In this document: positions 8,958-17,144 of the stretch, piece by piece | Layout: each line of letters starts with the position of its first letter | Numbering within the stretch: the stretch's first letter is position 1 | Origin: Herbaspirillum sp. YR522 | Lineage (GTDB): Bacteria; Pseudomonadota; Gammaproteobacteria; Burkholderiales; Burkholderiaceae_D | DNA: 32,798 bases | Direction of reading: 5' to 3' | NCBI RefSeq assembly: GCF_000282575.1 | Contig: NZ_AKJA01000019.1 | Span: 1 to 32,798, forward strand | Position numbers and translations under genes: made by a program | The notes under the pieces: model-generated | The model's input: the letters and a program-made list of their open reading frames with translations, nothing else | What the model was told of the DNA's origin: nothing | The model's database searches: none

Positions 8958-9161
8958 ATGGCCCGCATTACCATCGAAGATTGCCTCAAGCAAATCCCGA
9001 ATCGCTTTCAGCTGACCCTGTCGGCCACCTATCGCGCCCGTCAGTTGCTGCAAGGCCATACCCCGAAAGTGGACGCCAAGGACAAGCCGACCGTGACCGC
9101 CCTGCGCGAGATCGCCGCTGGCAAGGTTGGCGTTGAGATGCTCAAGAAGGTTCCGGCCTGA
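8958..9161 (+). CDS. rpoZ: RNA polymerase omega subunit
   Basis: A 67-residue omega subunit, which assists beta' folding and forms part of a ppGpp-binding site on RNA polymerase. The sequence starts [19 protein letters not shown] and contains the conserved A-x-RAR-L and [14 protein letters not shown] elements. A good AGGAG precedes the ATG. It sits between gmk and spoT, 35 bp before the latter, and is almost certainly cotranscribed with it. Confidence 0.97.
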   Translation: MARITIEDCLKQIPNRFQLTLSATYRARQLLQGHTPKVDAKDKPTVTALREIAAGKVGVEMLKKVPA

Positions 9162-9196
9162 TTGCTGCACGTCGAGAAAGCTGATAACGGTTGCGC

Positions 9197-11458
9197 ATGA
9201 GCCTGACTCCGACAGATTCCCCGTTATCAGCCCCCTCCCCTTCGCGTCGAGCAGCCGGTTCCGGCCGCCCGCAAAATCCGCCTGAATCGTCCACGCCTGC
9301 CGTCCATAGCGGCGTCGCCACATTCGCGCACCTGATCCCCAAGCTTGAAGAATACCTGACCCCTTCCGAATTGAAGAAGGTCAAGGAAGCCTATCGCTTT
9401 GCCGACGAGATGCACCTGGGGCAGATGCGCAAGTCGGGCGAACCCTACATCTCGCATCCGCTGGCGGTGGCCGAGATCTGCGCCGAGTGGAAGCTCGATG
9501 CGCAGGCGATGATGGCGGCCTTCCTGCATGACGTGATGGAAGACCAGGGCGTCAAGAAGGAAGAACTGATCGAGCGCTTCGGCGCGCCGGTGGCCTCGCT
9601 GGTGGATGGCCTGTCCAAGCTGGACAAGATCGAATTCCAGAGCCAGGTCGAGGCGCAGGCCGAGAACTTCCGCAAGATGCTGCTGGCCATGGCGCGCGAT
9701 GTGCGGGTGATCCTGGTCAAGCTGGCCGACCGCCTGCACAACATGCGCACGATGGGCTCGATGCCGCCCGACAAGAAACGCCGCATCTCGCGCGAGACGA
9801 TGGAAGTCTACGTACCGATCGCGCATCGTCTGGGCCTCAACAACATCTACCGCGAGCTGCAGGAGCTGTCGTTCTCGCACCTGTACCCGCTGCGCCACCG
9901 TACCTTGCACAAGGCGGTCAAGGCCGCGCGCGGCAACCGCCGCGAAGTGGTCACCAAGATCATGGAGTCGGTCACCAGCACCCTGATCGCCGCCGGCATC
10001 CCGGCCCAGGTCGACGGCCGCGAAAAGACGCTCTACGGCATCTACCGCAAGATGCGCAACAAGCACCTGTCGTTCTCGCAGGTGCTCGATGTGTATGGTT
10101 TCCGGGTGGTGGTCGACAGCTTTGCCAATTGCTATGTCGCGCTGGGCACGCTGCATTCGCTGTTCAAGCCCATGCCGGGCAAGTTCAAGGATTACATCGC
10201 CATCCCCAAGCTCAACGGCTACCAGTCGCTGCACACCACGCTCATCGGCCCATACGGCACGCCGGTCGAGTTCCAGATCCGCACCCGCGAGATGCATCGC
10301 GTGGCCGAATCGGGAGTGGCGGCGCACTGGCTGTACAAGGACGACGAAGGCAGCCTGACCGACCTGCAGCAGCGCACCCACGCCTGGCTGCAATCGTTGC
10401 TCGACATCCAGAAGCAGACTGGCGACTCGGCCGAGTTCCTGGAACACGTCAAGGTCGACCTGTTCCCCGATTCGGTCTACGTGTTCACGCCCAAGTCGAA
10501 GATCATCGCGCTGCCGCGCGGCGCCACCGCGCTCGACTTCGCCTACAGCATCCACACCGATATCGGCGACCAGACCACCTCGGCCATCGTCAACCACGAA
10601 CCCGCCCCGCTGCGCGCGGAGCTGCACAACGGCGACATCGTCGAGATCATCACCTCGCCTACCTCGCGTCCCAGTCCCAACTGGCTGGGCTATGTGCGTA
10701 CCGGCAAGGCGCGCTCGGCGATCCGCCATCGCCTGCGTACCGCCAATCGTATCGAATCGCAGACGGTCGGCCGCCGCCTGCTGGGCAATGCCCTGCAGAC
10801 GCTGGGCATCGAGGCCGACCTGCCGGGCGCCATCGTCGACCGCCTGCTCAACGAGTCCAGCGCCAAGACCATGGACGACCTGTACGCCGAGATCGGCATC
10901 GGCACCCGCATGGCGCCGCTGGTGGCACGCCACATCATGGGCATGCTCGACGCCGGCGTGAGCGTGCCCCAGCTCGATCCCGAAGGCCAGATGCTGCCCA
11001 ACAAGCCTGATCCGGTGGTGATCACCGGCAGCGAAGGCGCATCGGCCCAGTTGTCCTCCTGCTGCATGCCGATCCCGGGCGACCGCCTGACCGGTTACCT
11101 GCGGGCCGACCAGACCCTGATCGTACACACCCAGGAGTGCGAGACCGCCAAGCGGCTGCACGAGAAGGAACCGGACCGCTGGATCGAACTGGTATGGGGC
11201 CACGACCTCAACCGCCGTTTCGATTGCCGCATCACGATCCTGATCCATAATCATCGTGGCACGCTGGCGCGCATCGCCGCCGAAATCGGCGAGGCTGACG
11301 CCAACATCGTCTCGGTCGGCATGGACGACGATGGCGGCGCGTCGATGAAATACCTGCGCTTCACCATCCAGGTCGAAGATCGCGTCCACCTGGCCCGCAC
11401 CATGCGCGGCATCCGCCGCATCGACAGCGTCGCCCGCATCCTGCGCGAACGGGGCTGA
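9197..11458 (+). CDS. spoT: RelA/SpoT-type bifunctional (p)ppGpp synthetase/hydrolase
   Basis: A 753-residue long RSH enzyme. The HD hydrolase domain carries HDVMED (about 111-116), so degradation of (p)ppGpp should be active. The synthetase domain has GREKTLYGIYRKM and NGYQSLHT; the charge motif before it is KFKD (329-332), a basic RxKD-like variant as in SpoT/Rel rather than the acidic ExDD of RelA. TGS (about 410-470), helical, Cys-rich (SSCCMPIPGD) and C-terminal ACT domains follow. The N-terminal 40 residues are Ser/Pro-rich. The ATG at 9197 gives MSLTPTD; a TTG two codons upstream (9191) is spaced better from GAGAAAG and is an alternative. gmk-rpoZ-spoT is the classical stringent-response cluster. 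Confidence 0.96.
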   Translation: MSLTPTDSPLSAPSPSRRAAGSGRPQNPPESSTPAVHSGVATFAHLIPKLEEYLTPSELKKVKEAYRFADEMHLGQMRKSGEPYISHPLAVAEICAEWKLDAQAMMAAFLHDVMEDQGVKKEELIERFGAPVASLVDGLSKLDKIEFQSQVEAQAENFRKMLLAMARDVRVILVKLADRLHNMRTMGSMPPDKKRRISRETMEVYVPIAHRLGLNNIYRELQELSFSHLYPLRHRTLHKAVKAARGNRREVVTKIMESVTSTLIAAGIPAQVDGREKTLYGIYRKMRNKHLSFSQVLDVYGFRVVVDSFANCYVALGTLHSLFKPMPGKFKDYIAIPKLNGYQSLHTTLIGPYGTPVEFQIRTREMHRVAESGVAAHWLYKDDEGSLTDLQQRTHAWLQSLLDIQKQTGDSAEFLEHVKVDLFPDSVYVFTPKSKIIALPRGATALDFAYSIHTDIGDQTTSAIVNHEPAPLRAELHNGDIVEIITSPTSRPSPNWLGYVRTGKARSAIRHRLRTANRIESQTVGRRLLGNALQTLGIEADLPGAIVDRLLNESSAKTMDDLYAEIGIGTRMAPLVARHIMGMLDAGVSVPQLDPEGQMLPNKPDPVVITGSEGASAQLSSCCMPIPGDRLTGYLRADQTLIVHTQECETAKRLHEKEPDRWIELVWGHDLNRRFDCRITILIHNHRGTLARIAAEIGEADANIVSVGMDDDGGASMKYLRFTIQVEDRVHLARTMRGIRRIDSVARILRERG

Positions 11459-11464
11459 ACCAGC

Positions 11465-11491
11465 CGACCGGCGTGCCCCAGGCGCCGGTCG
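11465..11491. terminator. Hairpin between convergent spoT and LysR gene
   Basis: Perfect 9-bp inverted repeat CGACCGGCG / CGCCGGTCG with a 9-nt loop, six bases after the spoT stop and six before the LysR-gene stop. There is no U-tract on either side, so termination strength is uncertain. Confidence 0.45.
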
Positions 11492-11497
11492 AGCACT

Positions 11498-12496
11498 TCA
11501 CGGCGCCACCGACACCAACCCGAACTCCCCACCCCGGCCGGCGCTATCGGCGGCCACCTGCCCGTCGTTGTCCAGGTGCCGCCGGCAGGCCTCTTCGCCC
11601 TTGTCGGCAATACCCCGCTCCAGCTTGTCGATGTAGAACTCGATCAACGCGCTGACGCCGGCCGGCAGCTGGCGGCGATGCGCATAGACCGCATACAGGC
11701 CCATCGCATCGCGCTGGTAGTCGGGCAGTATCTGTACCAATGCGCCGCTGCGCAAGTCTTCCGATGCCAGCATGGTGGGCAGCAGGGCAATTCCGAGCCC
11801 GGCGCGCGCCGCCCGCAGCTGCCCCTGCGCCGTATTGATGCACATCTGCGGCGTGACGCGCACGCTTTCCAGGCCATGCGGCCCCTCCAGCTTCCATGTG
11901 GTGTGATGCGGCGCCTGGGACGCCGCCAGGCAGCGGTGCCCGATCAACTCGCCCAGGGTCTGCGGCATGCCGAAGCGCTCTATATAGCGCGCACTGGCCA
12001 CCAGGCCACGGTGGCTATCCACCAGCTTGCGGGCCACCAGGCTCGAGTCGGGCAGCACACCGCCGCGAAAAGCCAGGTCGATGCCCTCGGCGATCAGGTC
12101 GGCACGCCCGTCATTGAGCACGAATTCCAGTTGCAGCTTGGGATAGCGCTGCATGAATTCATGCATCCACTCGATGGAGAAGTTATCGAAGAAGTCCACC
12201 GGCGCGGCCACCCGCAAGCTGCCGCTGGGCTCGCCGTTGCTCTCGCACAGGCTGCTGCTGGCCTGCTCGATGTCTTCCAGCCCCGGCGCGCATCGCTCGA
12301 AGAACTCGCGCCCGGCGGCCGTCATGTTGAGCTGGCGCGTCGAGCGCTGCAACAGCCGCGCGCCTAGCGCCGCCTCCAGCGTCTGCAGCCGTCGACTGAT
12401 GGTATTGGGCGGCATGCCCAGGCGACGTCCGGCGCCCGCGAAGCTACCGGACCTGACGACGTGGACGAAGAGCGAGATGTCGTTGAGATCGACCAT
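11498..12496 (-). CDS. LysR-family transcriptional regulator
   Basis: A 332-residue LTTR. The N-terminal winged helix-turn-helix is at residues about 4-62 (SGSFAGAGRRLGMPPNTISRRLQ), with the CrgA-like effector domain from about 90 to 300 (SGSLRVAAPVDF...LVEFVLNDGRADLIAEGIDLAFRGG style). About 30 extra residues at the C-terminus, rich in Asp/Gly, go beyond the usual family end. It is divergent from azoR with 153 bp between start codons, and a palindromic site lies in that interval, so it most likely controls azoR and itself. The inducer is not deducible; quinones or electrophiles are typical for azoR regulators. Confidence 0.92.
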   Translation of the reverse strand: MVDLNDISLFVHVVRSGSFAGAGRRLGMPPNTISRRLQTLEAALGARLLQRSTRQLNMTAAGREFFERCAPGLEDIEQASSSLCESNGEPSGSLRVAAPVDFFDNFSIEWMHEFMQRYPKLQLEFVLNDGRADLIAEGIDLAFRGGVLPDSSLVARKLVDSHRGLVASARYIERFGMPQTLGELIGHRCLAASQAPHHTTWKLEGPHGLESVRVTPQMCINTAQGQLRAARAGLGIALLPTMLASEDLRSGALVQILPDYQRDAMGLYAVYAHRRQLPAGVSALIEFYIDKLERGIADKGEEACRRHLDNDGQVAADSAGRGGEFGLVSVAP

Positions 12497-12554
12497 GATG
12501 GATTGATATCAAATATGGATGAGTGAAATACGATTCTCGCATCTACTACCACTA

Positions 12555-12581
12555 ATGAAAACCGGTTAACCTGTTTTTCAT
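12555..12581. promoter_or_regulatory. Palindromic operator candidate between LysR gene and azoR
   Basis: ATGAAAA (12555-12561) and TTTTCAT (12575-12581) form inverted arms separated by 13 nt, and the centre contains the 8-bp palindrome GGTTAACC (12564-12571), offset by half a base. The site lies about 60 bp from the LysR start and 70 bp from azoR, a typical position for an LTTR recognition site. A second short palindrome, TTGATATCAA, lies at 12503-12512. Confidence 0.5.
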
Positions 12582-12649
12582 GCACCCCGGCGCTGCGCAA
12601 TGCCATGGGGATTGCAGCGCAGCAACGATTCCACCGAAAAGGAAACACC

Positions 12650-13258
12650 ATGACTACCCTGCTTCACATCGACTCCAGCGCCCGCACCAGCGGTTCCATC
12701 TCGCGCCAGCTGAGCGCGGCCTTTGCCGAGCAATGGCAAGCCAGGAACCCCGGCGCGCAGGTGGTCCATCGCGACCTCGCCAGCGATGCCCTGCCGCACA
12801 TCACCGAAGCGCTGCTGGGTGCCTACTTCGCGCCACCCGAAGGACGTACTGCCGAACAGGCGGCATTGATCAGGCAGTCCGACCAGTTGGTCGACGAGCT
12901 GCTGGCCGCCGACACCCTGGTCATCGGCGTGCCGATGTACAACTTCGCGCCACCGTCGACGCTGAAGGCCTGGATCGACCACGTGTTCCGTGCCGGACGT
13001 ACCTTCCGCTACACCGAAACCGGCCCGGTCGGCCTGGCCACCGGCAAGAAGGCCATCGTGATCCTGTCGCGCGGCGGCATGTATTCGCAGGGCCCGATGG
13101 AGGCGCTGGACTTCCAGGGCAAGTACATCAAGAGCGCCCTGGCCTTCATCGGCATCACCGACGTCGAACTGGTGGTGGCCGAAGGGGTAGCCATGGGTGA
13201 GGAAGCGCTCAGCAATGCCCTGGCCGGCGCCCGGCAAAAGATCAGCACCGTCGTGTAA
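12650..13258 (+). CDS. azoR: FMN-dependent NADH:quinone oxidoreductase (azoreductase)
   Basis: A 202-residue flavodoxin-fold enzyme that reduces quinones, and azo dyes in vitro, by two electrons using NAD(P)H, protecting against electrophile stress. Family signatures are SSARTSGSISRQLS near the start (FMN phosphate binding), VPMYNFAPPSTLKAWIDHVF, RAGRTFRYTETGP and LSRGGMYS. The start at 12650 follows AAGGAAA with good spacing; the frame is open from 12605 but that part is not family-like. It is divergent from the LysR regulator and followed by a strong terminator, so it is monocistronic. Confidence 0.94.
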   Translation: MTTLLHIDSSARTSGSISRQLSAAFAEQWQARNPGAQVVHRDLASDALPHITEALLGAYFAPPEGRTAEQAALIRQSDQLVDELLAADTLVIGVPMYNFAPPSTLKAWIDHVFRAGRTFRYTETGPVGLATGKKAIVILSRGGMYSQGPMEALDFQGKYIKSALAFIGITDVELVVAEGVAMGEEALSNALAGARQKISTVV

Positions 13259-13295
13259 GGCCCTGCAAACCCCGGCCACGCAACGCCTGGCAAGA

Positions 13296-13330
13296 CGCGG
13301 CGCCCCGATCTGCGGGGCGCCGCGCTTTTT
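13296..13330 (+). terminator. Rho-independent terminator of azoR
   Basis: An 11-bp perfect GC-rich stem (13296-13306 with 13314-13324), a 7-nt loop, then C and five Ts (13326-13330). It is canonical for the rightward azoR transcript. The leftward gene ending at 13346 could use the same hairpin but has no U-tract on that side. Confidence 0.9.
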
Positions 13331-13345
13331 CATGGCCGCACCGGC

Positions 13346-14686
13346 TCAATGACGGTCCAGGCCGCGATGCATGCGGCGCAGGCCCAGCCACACGCATGCG
13401 GCCACCAGCGGCACTACCAAGCCCGTGGCCAGGTCGGGGTTGATCGGCAGCCCGGCCGCCTTGGCGGCCTTGCCGGCGTAGCCCAGCAGGCCGATCACGT
13501 AATACGAGATCGCCGCCACCGACAAGCCTTCGACCGCCTGCTGCAGCTTGAGCTGCCGGGCGGCACGGCTGTTCATCGATTGCAGGATCTGGCGGTTCTG
13601 CTGTTCCTGGACGATGCCGATGCGGGTACGCAGCAAATCGTTGGTATGGGCAATGCGCTCGGCCAGCGCCTCCTGCCGGCGTGCGATCGCCTGGCAGGTG
13701 TGCAAGGCCGGCGCCAGCCGGCGTTCCATGAATTCGCCGATGGTCGGCACCCCTTCGATGCGCGCCTCGCGCAGTTCCTCGATGCGTGCCTGCACCAGGC
13801 TGAAGTAGGCCTGCGAGGCCGAAAAGCGATAACTGTTTTCCAGCGAGAGCTTTTCGATGCGCGCAGCCAGCCCGGTGATCTTGCGCAACACCCGCTCGTC
13901 CTCGGCGTGCTCTTCTGGCGTGTTGCCCTGCGACTGCTCGGCCTGCACCATGGCCGCGGTCAGCGCTGCGAGGTCGCCTTCGATCTGGTTCAGCAGCGGC
14001 GCCGCGTGCTGGGCCGGCGGCAATCCCAGCAAGGCCATCATGCGATAGGTCTCGATTTCGAGGATGCGCTGGGCCAGCCGCCCACCCTGCAGTTCGCGCA
14101 AGTCGATGTCGCGCACCACGAAGCGCGAGAAACCGTCCGACTGGATCTGGAAGTCGGTCCAGATCTCGCCGCCCTGCAAGACCTTGCTGGAACTGATCAT
14201 CTTGCCTTCGAAGATGCGCTGCACCTGGCGCGCGGTGGCCAGCGGGTCATCGGCGCCCGGCTCCACCACCACATGCGCGGCCACCATCAGCTTGCCCTGC
14301 AGCGCCAGCAACCATTGCTGCGGCAGATGCGACAGCGGCGCGCGGGCGAACGCCTCGGCGGTGTCCAGCGGCTCGTCGTGGGCCTGGGCGAAGGTGTAGG
14401 TGGCAAATTCGGTATGGCACTCCCACTTCAGGCGAAAGCGCCCGAAATCGTGGAAGAAATGCTTGGCCTCGGCGCCCGGCGCGGCCACGCCGAAATGCGC
14501 GCAGAGCGCTTCGAGCAGCGCGTGCTCGGCCTTGGCGTGCTGGTTGCCGTTGCCATCCTGGCGACCGTATACGGCCAGATGCGTCAGGGTCTCGGAACGG
14601 TTCAGTTGCAGGAAAGGACGTGAATGCACCTCGGCCGCCAGGACGACGCGTTGCGGATGATTCAGGCTGGCAAACACAATGGACAT
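13346..14686 (-). CDS. DUF3422 family membrane protein
   Basis: A 446-residue protein of the DUF3422 family of proteobacteria, with no established function. It opens with HPQRVVLAAEVHSRPF and contains KHFFHDFGRFRLKWECHTEFATYTF, which are family hallmarks. A long helical middle (about 260-380) is probably coiled coil. Two hydrophobic segments at the C-terminus (about 386-405 and 422-440) should anchor it in the inner membrane with most of the protein in the cytoplasm. The ATG at 14686 follows GGGGAAA; the frame extends to 14740 through simple-repeat-like GC sequence that is not family-like. It lies 125 bp downstream of greB on the same strand. Confidence 0.88.
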   Translation of the reverse strand: MSIVFASLNHPQRVVLAAEVHSRPFLQLNRSETLTHLAVYGRQDGNGNQHAKAEHALLEALCAHFGVAAPGAEAKHFFHDFGRFRLKWECHTEFATYTFAQAHDEPLDTAEAFARAPLSHLPQQWLLALQGKLMVAAHVVVEPGADDPLATARQVQRIFEGKMISSSKVLQGGEIWTDFQIQSDGFSRFVVRDIDLRELQGGRLAQRILEIETYRMMALLGLPPAQHAAPLLNQIEGDLAALTAAMVQAEQSQGNTPEEHAEDERVLRKITGLAARIEKLSLENSYRFSASQAYFSLVQARIEELREARIEGVPTIGEFMERRLAPALHTCQAIARRQEALAERIAHTNDLLRTRIGIVQEQQNRQILQSMNSRAARQLKLQQAVEGLSVAAISYYVIGLLGYAGKAAKAAGLPINPDLATGLVVPLVAACVWLGLRRMHRGLDRH

Positions 14687-14811
14687 CAAGTTTCCCCGTG
14701 ATGTTGAAGGTTGGATGGATGCGCGAGCGCGGGCGCGCACGCGCGCCGCAGCATGGCTGTCGATGTCATGTCGATGCCATGCCAGCGGCCCGGCGGTGGG
14801 CGGCGCGGCAG

Positions 14812-15366
14812 TCAGGGAGCCGGATAGCTCACGTCGAGAATGGTCAGCTGTTCGATGCCCGATGGCGTCTGCAGCACCACTTCGTCCCCCTCGCGGGACT
14901 TGGTCAGCGCCCGCGCGACCGGCGAGACCCAGCTGATCTTGCCATGCAGCGGATCAAGTTCGTCGATACCGACGATGGTGACGGTATGTTGCTCGCCGCG
15001 CTGGTTCTCGTAGGTGATGGTGGCGCCGAAGAACACCTGGTCGCTGCCATGATGGATGGTCGGGTCGACCACCTCGGCCAGGTCCAGGCGCTTGGTCAGG
15101 AAGCGGATGCGGCGATCGATCTCGCGCAGCCGCTTCTTGCCGTACAGGTAGTCGCCGTTCTCGGAGCGGTCGCCATTGGACGCGGCCCAGGACACGATGC
15201 GCACCGTTTCCGGCCGATCGACGTCGATCAGTTGCAGCAGCTCATCCTTGATGCGGCGATGGCCGGCCGGCGTCATGTAGTTCTTGGCGCCGGCAGGAAT
15301 GGACGGCAACGCGATCTCGTCATCGTCGTCGTCGCCATCGGATTCTTTTACAAAGGCCTTGTTCAT
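14812..15366 (-). CDS. greB: Transcript cleavage factor GreB
   Basis: A 184-residue Gre factor that enters the RNA polymerase secondary channel and stimulates cleavage of backtracked RNA. The N-terminal coiled coil carries YMTPAGHRRIKDELLQL...NGDRSENGDYLYGKKRLREID, with the acidic tip residues D and E of the GDRSENGDY loop. The C-terminal FKBP-like half has VFFGATITYENQ and ISWVSPVARAL. An acidic run (SDGDDDDDE) near residue 10 is unusual in the number of aspartates but occurs in related species. MNKAFVKE at 15366 is the usual GreB start, although its ribosome binding site is weak. Divergent from the tandem methylglyoxal-synthase-like gene. Confidence 0.95.
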   Translation of the reverse strand: MNKAFVKESDGDDDDDEIALPSIPAGAKNYMTPAGHRRIKDELLQLIDVDRPETVRIVSWAASNGDRSENGDYLYGKKRLREIDRRIRFLTKRLDLAEVVDPTIHHGSDQVFFGATITYENQRGEQHTVTIVGIDELDPLHGKISWVSPVARALTKSREGDEVVLQTPSGIEQLTILDVSYPAP

Positions 15367-15562
15367 CCAGGAGCTCGGGATTGGTTTTCGGATGCATGTC
15401 ATTGTAGCCGCATGTGGCGGCCGTCGAACACACAGTTGACCGCACAAGACATGGCATGACTGTACTGCATCGGGCGCCACGGCATCGGGGCATGCGAGGC
15501 TCGCGGTTTGGGCGCGGCTCGGCGATAATCGAGGGTCGCCACCTGTCCCCCACCCAGACACC

Positions 15563-16447
15563 ATGTCCTCACTCGCTCCACGCTATCGCATCGGCCTCAT
15601 CGCCAACCGTGCCCACCAGGACGCCCCGGATTCGGCACTGGTCCAGTTGCTGACCGGCTCGCGTCATCGCATCCAAACCCTGCAGCCCGAACTGATCGTG
15701 GTCGGGCGCACGCTCGACGCTATCGGCCAGCTGCAACTGCTGCCCGGCTACCCGCACCTGGTGCGCTTTCCGTACGGTCGCCAGGGCGGGCTGATGAAGC
15801 TGGTCTCGCGCACCGTCGATCCCGACCCCGAGCGCACCCTCGATGCGGTGATCTACCTGATCGATCCGGTCGATCCCTCCTCGGCCTTCCCCGAGGCGGT
15901 GGCGCTCAAGCGACAGTGCGTGATCCACGGCAAGCCCTTCCTGTCGACCCTGGCGGGCGCCCAGGAATGGTTCGAACTCGAATCGCTGGCCACCGGCGCC
16001 GCGCCCGACCCGGCGCTTGATCACCGCTTCGACCTGGGGCAGGAAAGCATCGCCCTGATCGCCCACGATTCGATGAAGCAACGCATGCTGGCGCTGGCCG
16101 AGAAGCACTTTGCCCTGCTCGACCGCTTCGCGTTTCGCTGCGCCACCGGCACCACCGGCGGCCTGCTCAACGAACTGGCGCTCAAGATCAAGGGCGAGGC
16201 CGGACGCAACTGGGTCAGGCCGTTCCTGTCGGGACCGCTGGGCGGTGACGCCCAGATCGCCGAGCTGATCCTGGAACGCCAGTGCCGCCGCGTGCTGTTC
16301 CTGGAAGACCCGCATGTGGCGCGCCAGCACGAAGCCGATATCCAGTTGCTGGAACGGGCTGCGCGCACCGTGACCGACTACGCCTCGTGCATGAGCGACG
16401 TCCAATGGGGCGATCGCTGGCTGTCGCTGATCGCCGCGCGCGCCTGA
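15563..16447 (+). CDS. Methylglyoxal synthase-like protein with two tandem MGS-like halves
   Basis: A 294-residue protein, about twice the length of E. coli MgsA (152). The C-terminal half (about 160-285) matches MgsA motif by motif: AHD with His168/Asp169, Lys172, ATGTTGG (194-200), SGPLGGD with Asp229 (the catalytic Asp71 of E. coli), EDP with Asp249, and His256/Asp259. It should convert dihydroxyacetone phosphate to methylglyoxal and phosphate. The N-terminal half (about 8-140) follows the same order (GLIANR, LIVVGRTLDAIG, GRQGGLMK, YLIDPVDPSS, FPEAVALKR) but lacks the catalytic His, Asp and phosphate-binding Thr residues, so it looks like a decayed duplicate. The ATG at 15563 has almost no Shine-Dalgarno; a GATAAT lies 34 bp upstream. 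The next gene follows after 7 nt. Confidence 0.85.
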   Translation: MSSLAPRYRIGLIANRAHQDAPDSALVQLLTGSRHRIQTLQPELIVVGRTLDAIGQLQLLPGYPHLVRFPYGRQGGLMKLVSRTVDPDPERTLDAVIYLIDPVDPSSAFPEAVALKRQCVIHGKPFLSTLAGAQEWFELESLATGAAPDPALDHRFDLGQESIALIAHDSMKQRMLALAEKHFALLDRFAFRCATGTTGGLLNELALKIKGEAGRNWVRPFLSGPLGGDAQIAELILERQCRRVLFLEDPHVARQHEADIQLLERAARTVTDYASCMSDVQWGDRWLSLIAARA

Positions 16448-16454
16448 ACGCACG

Positions 16455-17072
16455 GTGAGCCCCCCCCTGCCCCCTGCCGATGCCTACCGCCGCGCGCGGC
16501 TGCGCCGACGCCTGCTGGCGCCGCTGATCTACTTCGTGGCGCTGCTGCTGATGCTCGAGCAATGGCTGTGGGAAGTCACCCAGGCCGTCTTGGCGCGCAT
16601 TCCCGCCTGGGGCTGGCTGGTACGGCTGCAACAGGCCATACAGCGGCTGCCACCGTATGCGGCGCTGGTGGTGTTTGCCGCGCCGACGCTGCTGCTGTTA
16701 CCGGTCAAGCTGCTGGCCCTGCTGTCGATCGGTCACGGCCACCCCGGGCTGGGACTGTTGATCATCGTCAGCGCCAAGATCCTGGGAACCGCGCTGGTGG
16801 CGCGGGTCTACGCCCTGACCCGTCGCAGCCTGCTGGGCCTGGCCTGGTTCAAGCGCTGGCACGACAAGCTGCTCGCGTTCAAGGACCGGATGATCGCGCA
16901 GTTGCACGCCTCCTCGGGCTGGCGCGCCGCGCAGCGACTGGCTGCAACCGTGCGGCGCTGGCGCGGCAGGCTGTTCGCCGCCGGCGCGCCCGATGGGACC
17001 CGCGCGCCCCGCTTGCTGCGGCGGCTGGCGGCGCGCATGAAAAAACAATGGCGTAAGTTCGGCTCGCACTGA
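16455..17072 (+). CDS. Small membrane protein of unknown function
   Basis: A 205-residue protein with three hydrophobic segments (about 20-40, 67-90 and 95-118) and a strongly basic, Arg/Lys-rich C-terminal tail (about 130-205), expected in the cytoplasm. I do not recognise the family. The only plausible start is the GTG at 16455, 7 nt after the stop of the methylglyoxal-synthase-like gene and without a ribosome binding site, so translation probably depends on coupling to that gene. This ties the two products together functionally, but no role can be inferred. A bidirectional terminator follows. Confidence 0.75.
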   Translation: MSPPLPPADAYRRARLRRRLLAPLIYFVALLLMLEQWLWEVTQAVLARIPAWGWLVRLQQAIQRLPPYAALVVFAAPTLLLLPVKLLALLSIGHGHPGLGLLIIVSAKILGTALVARVYALTRRSLLGLAWFKRWHDKLLAFKDRMIAQLHASSGWRAAQRLAATVRRWRGRLFAAGAPDGTRAPRLLRRLAARMKKQWRKFGSH

Positions 17073-17091
17073 GGCCGCGAGGCGCCCAGCA

Positions 17092-17123
17092 AAAAGGGCC
17101 GCGGTAGTACCGGCGGCCCTTTT
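17092..17123. terminator. Bidirectional intrinsic terminator
   Basis: Perfect 11-bp inverted repeat AAAAGGGCCGC / GCGGCCCTTTT with a 10-nt loop, placed between the convergent genes ending at 17072 and 17145. The A/T-rich stem base gives a U-run in both directions. Confidence 0.85.
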
Positions 17124-17144
17124 GTCGAACGCAACAGATTCGAC

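Noticed and set aside
9227..11389. 720-codon open frame antisense to spoT
   Set aside because: It mirrors spoT codon by codon, has shadow-like composition, and no family motifs or ribosome binding site; the sense strand is a complete RSH enzyme.
15569..16453. 294-codon open frame antisense to the methylglyoxal-synthase-like gene
   Set aside because: The sense strand carries all MgsA catalytic motifs; the antisense frame has none.
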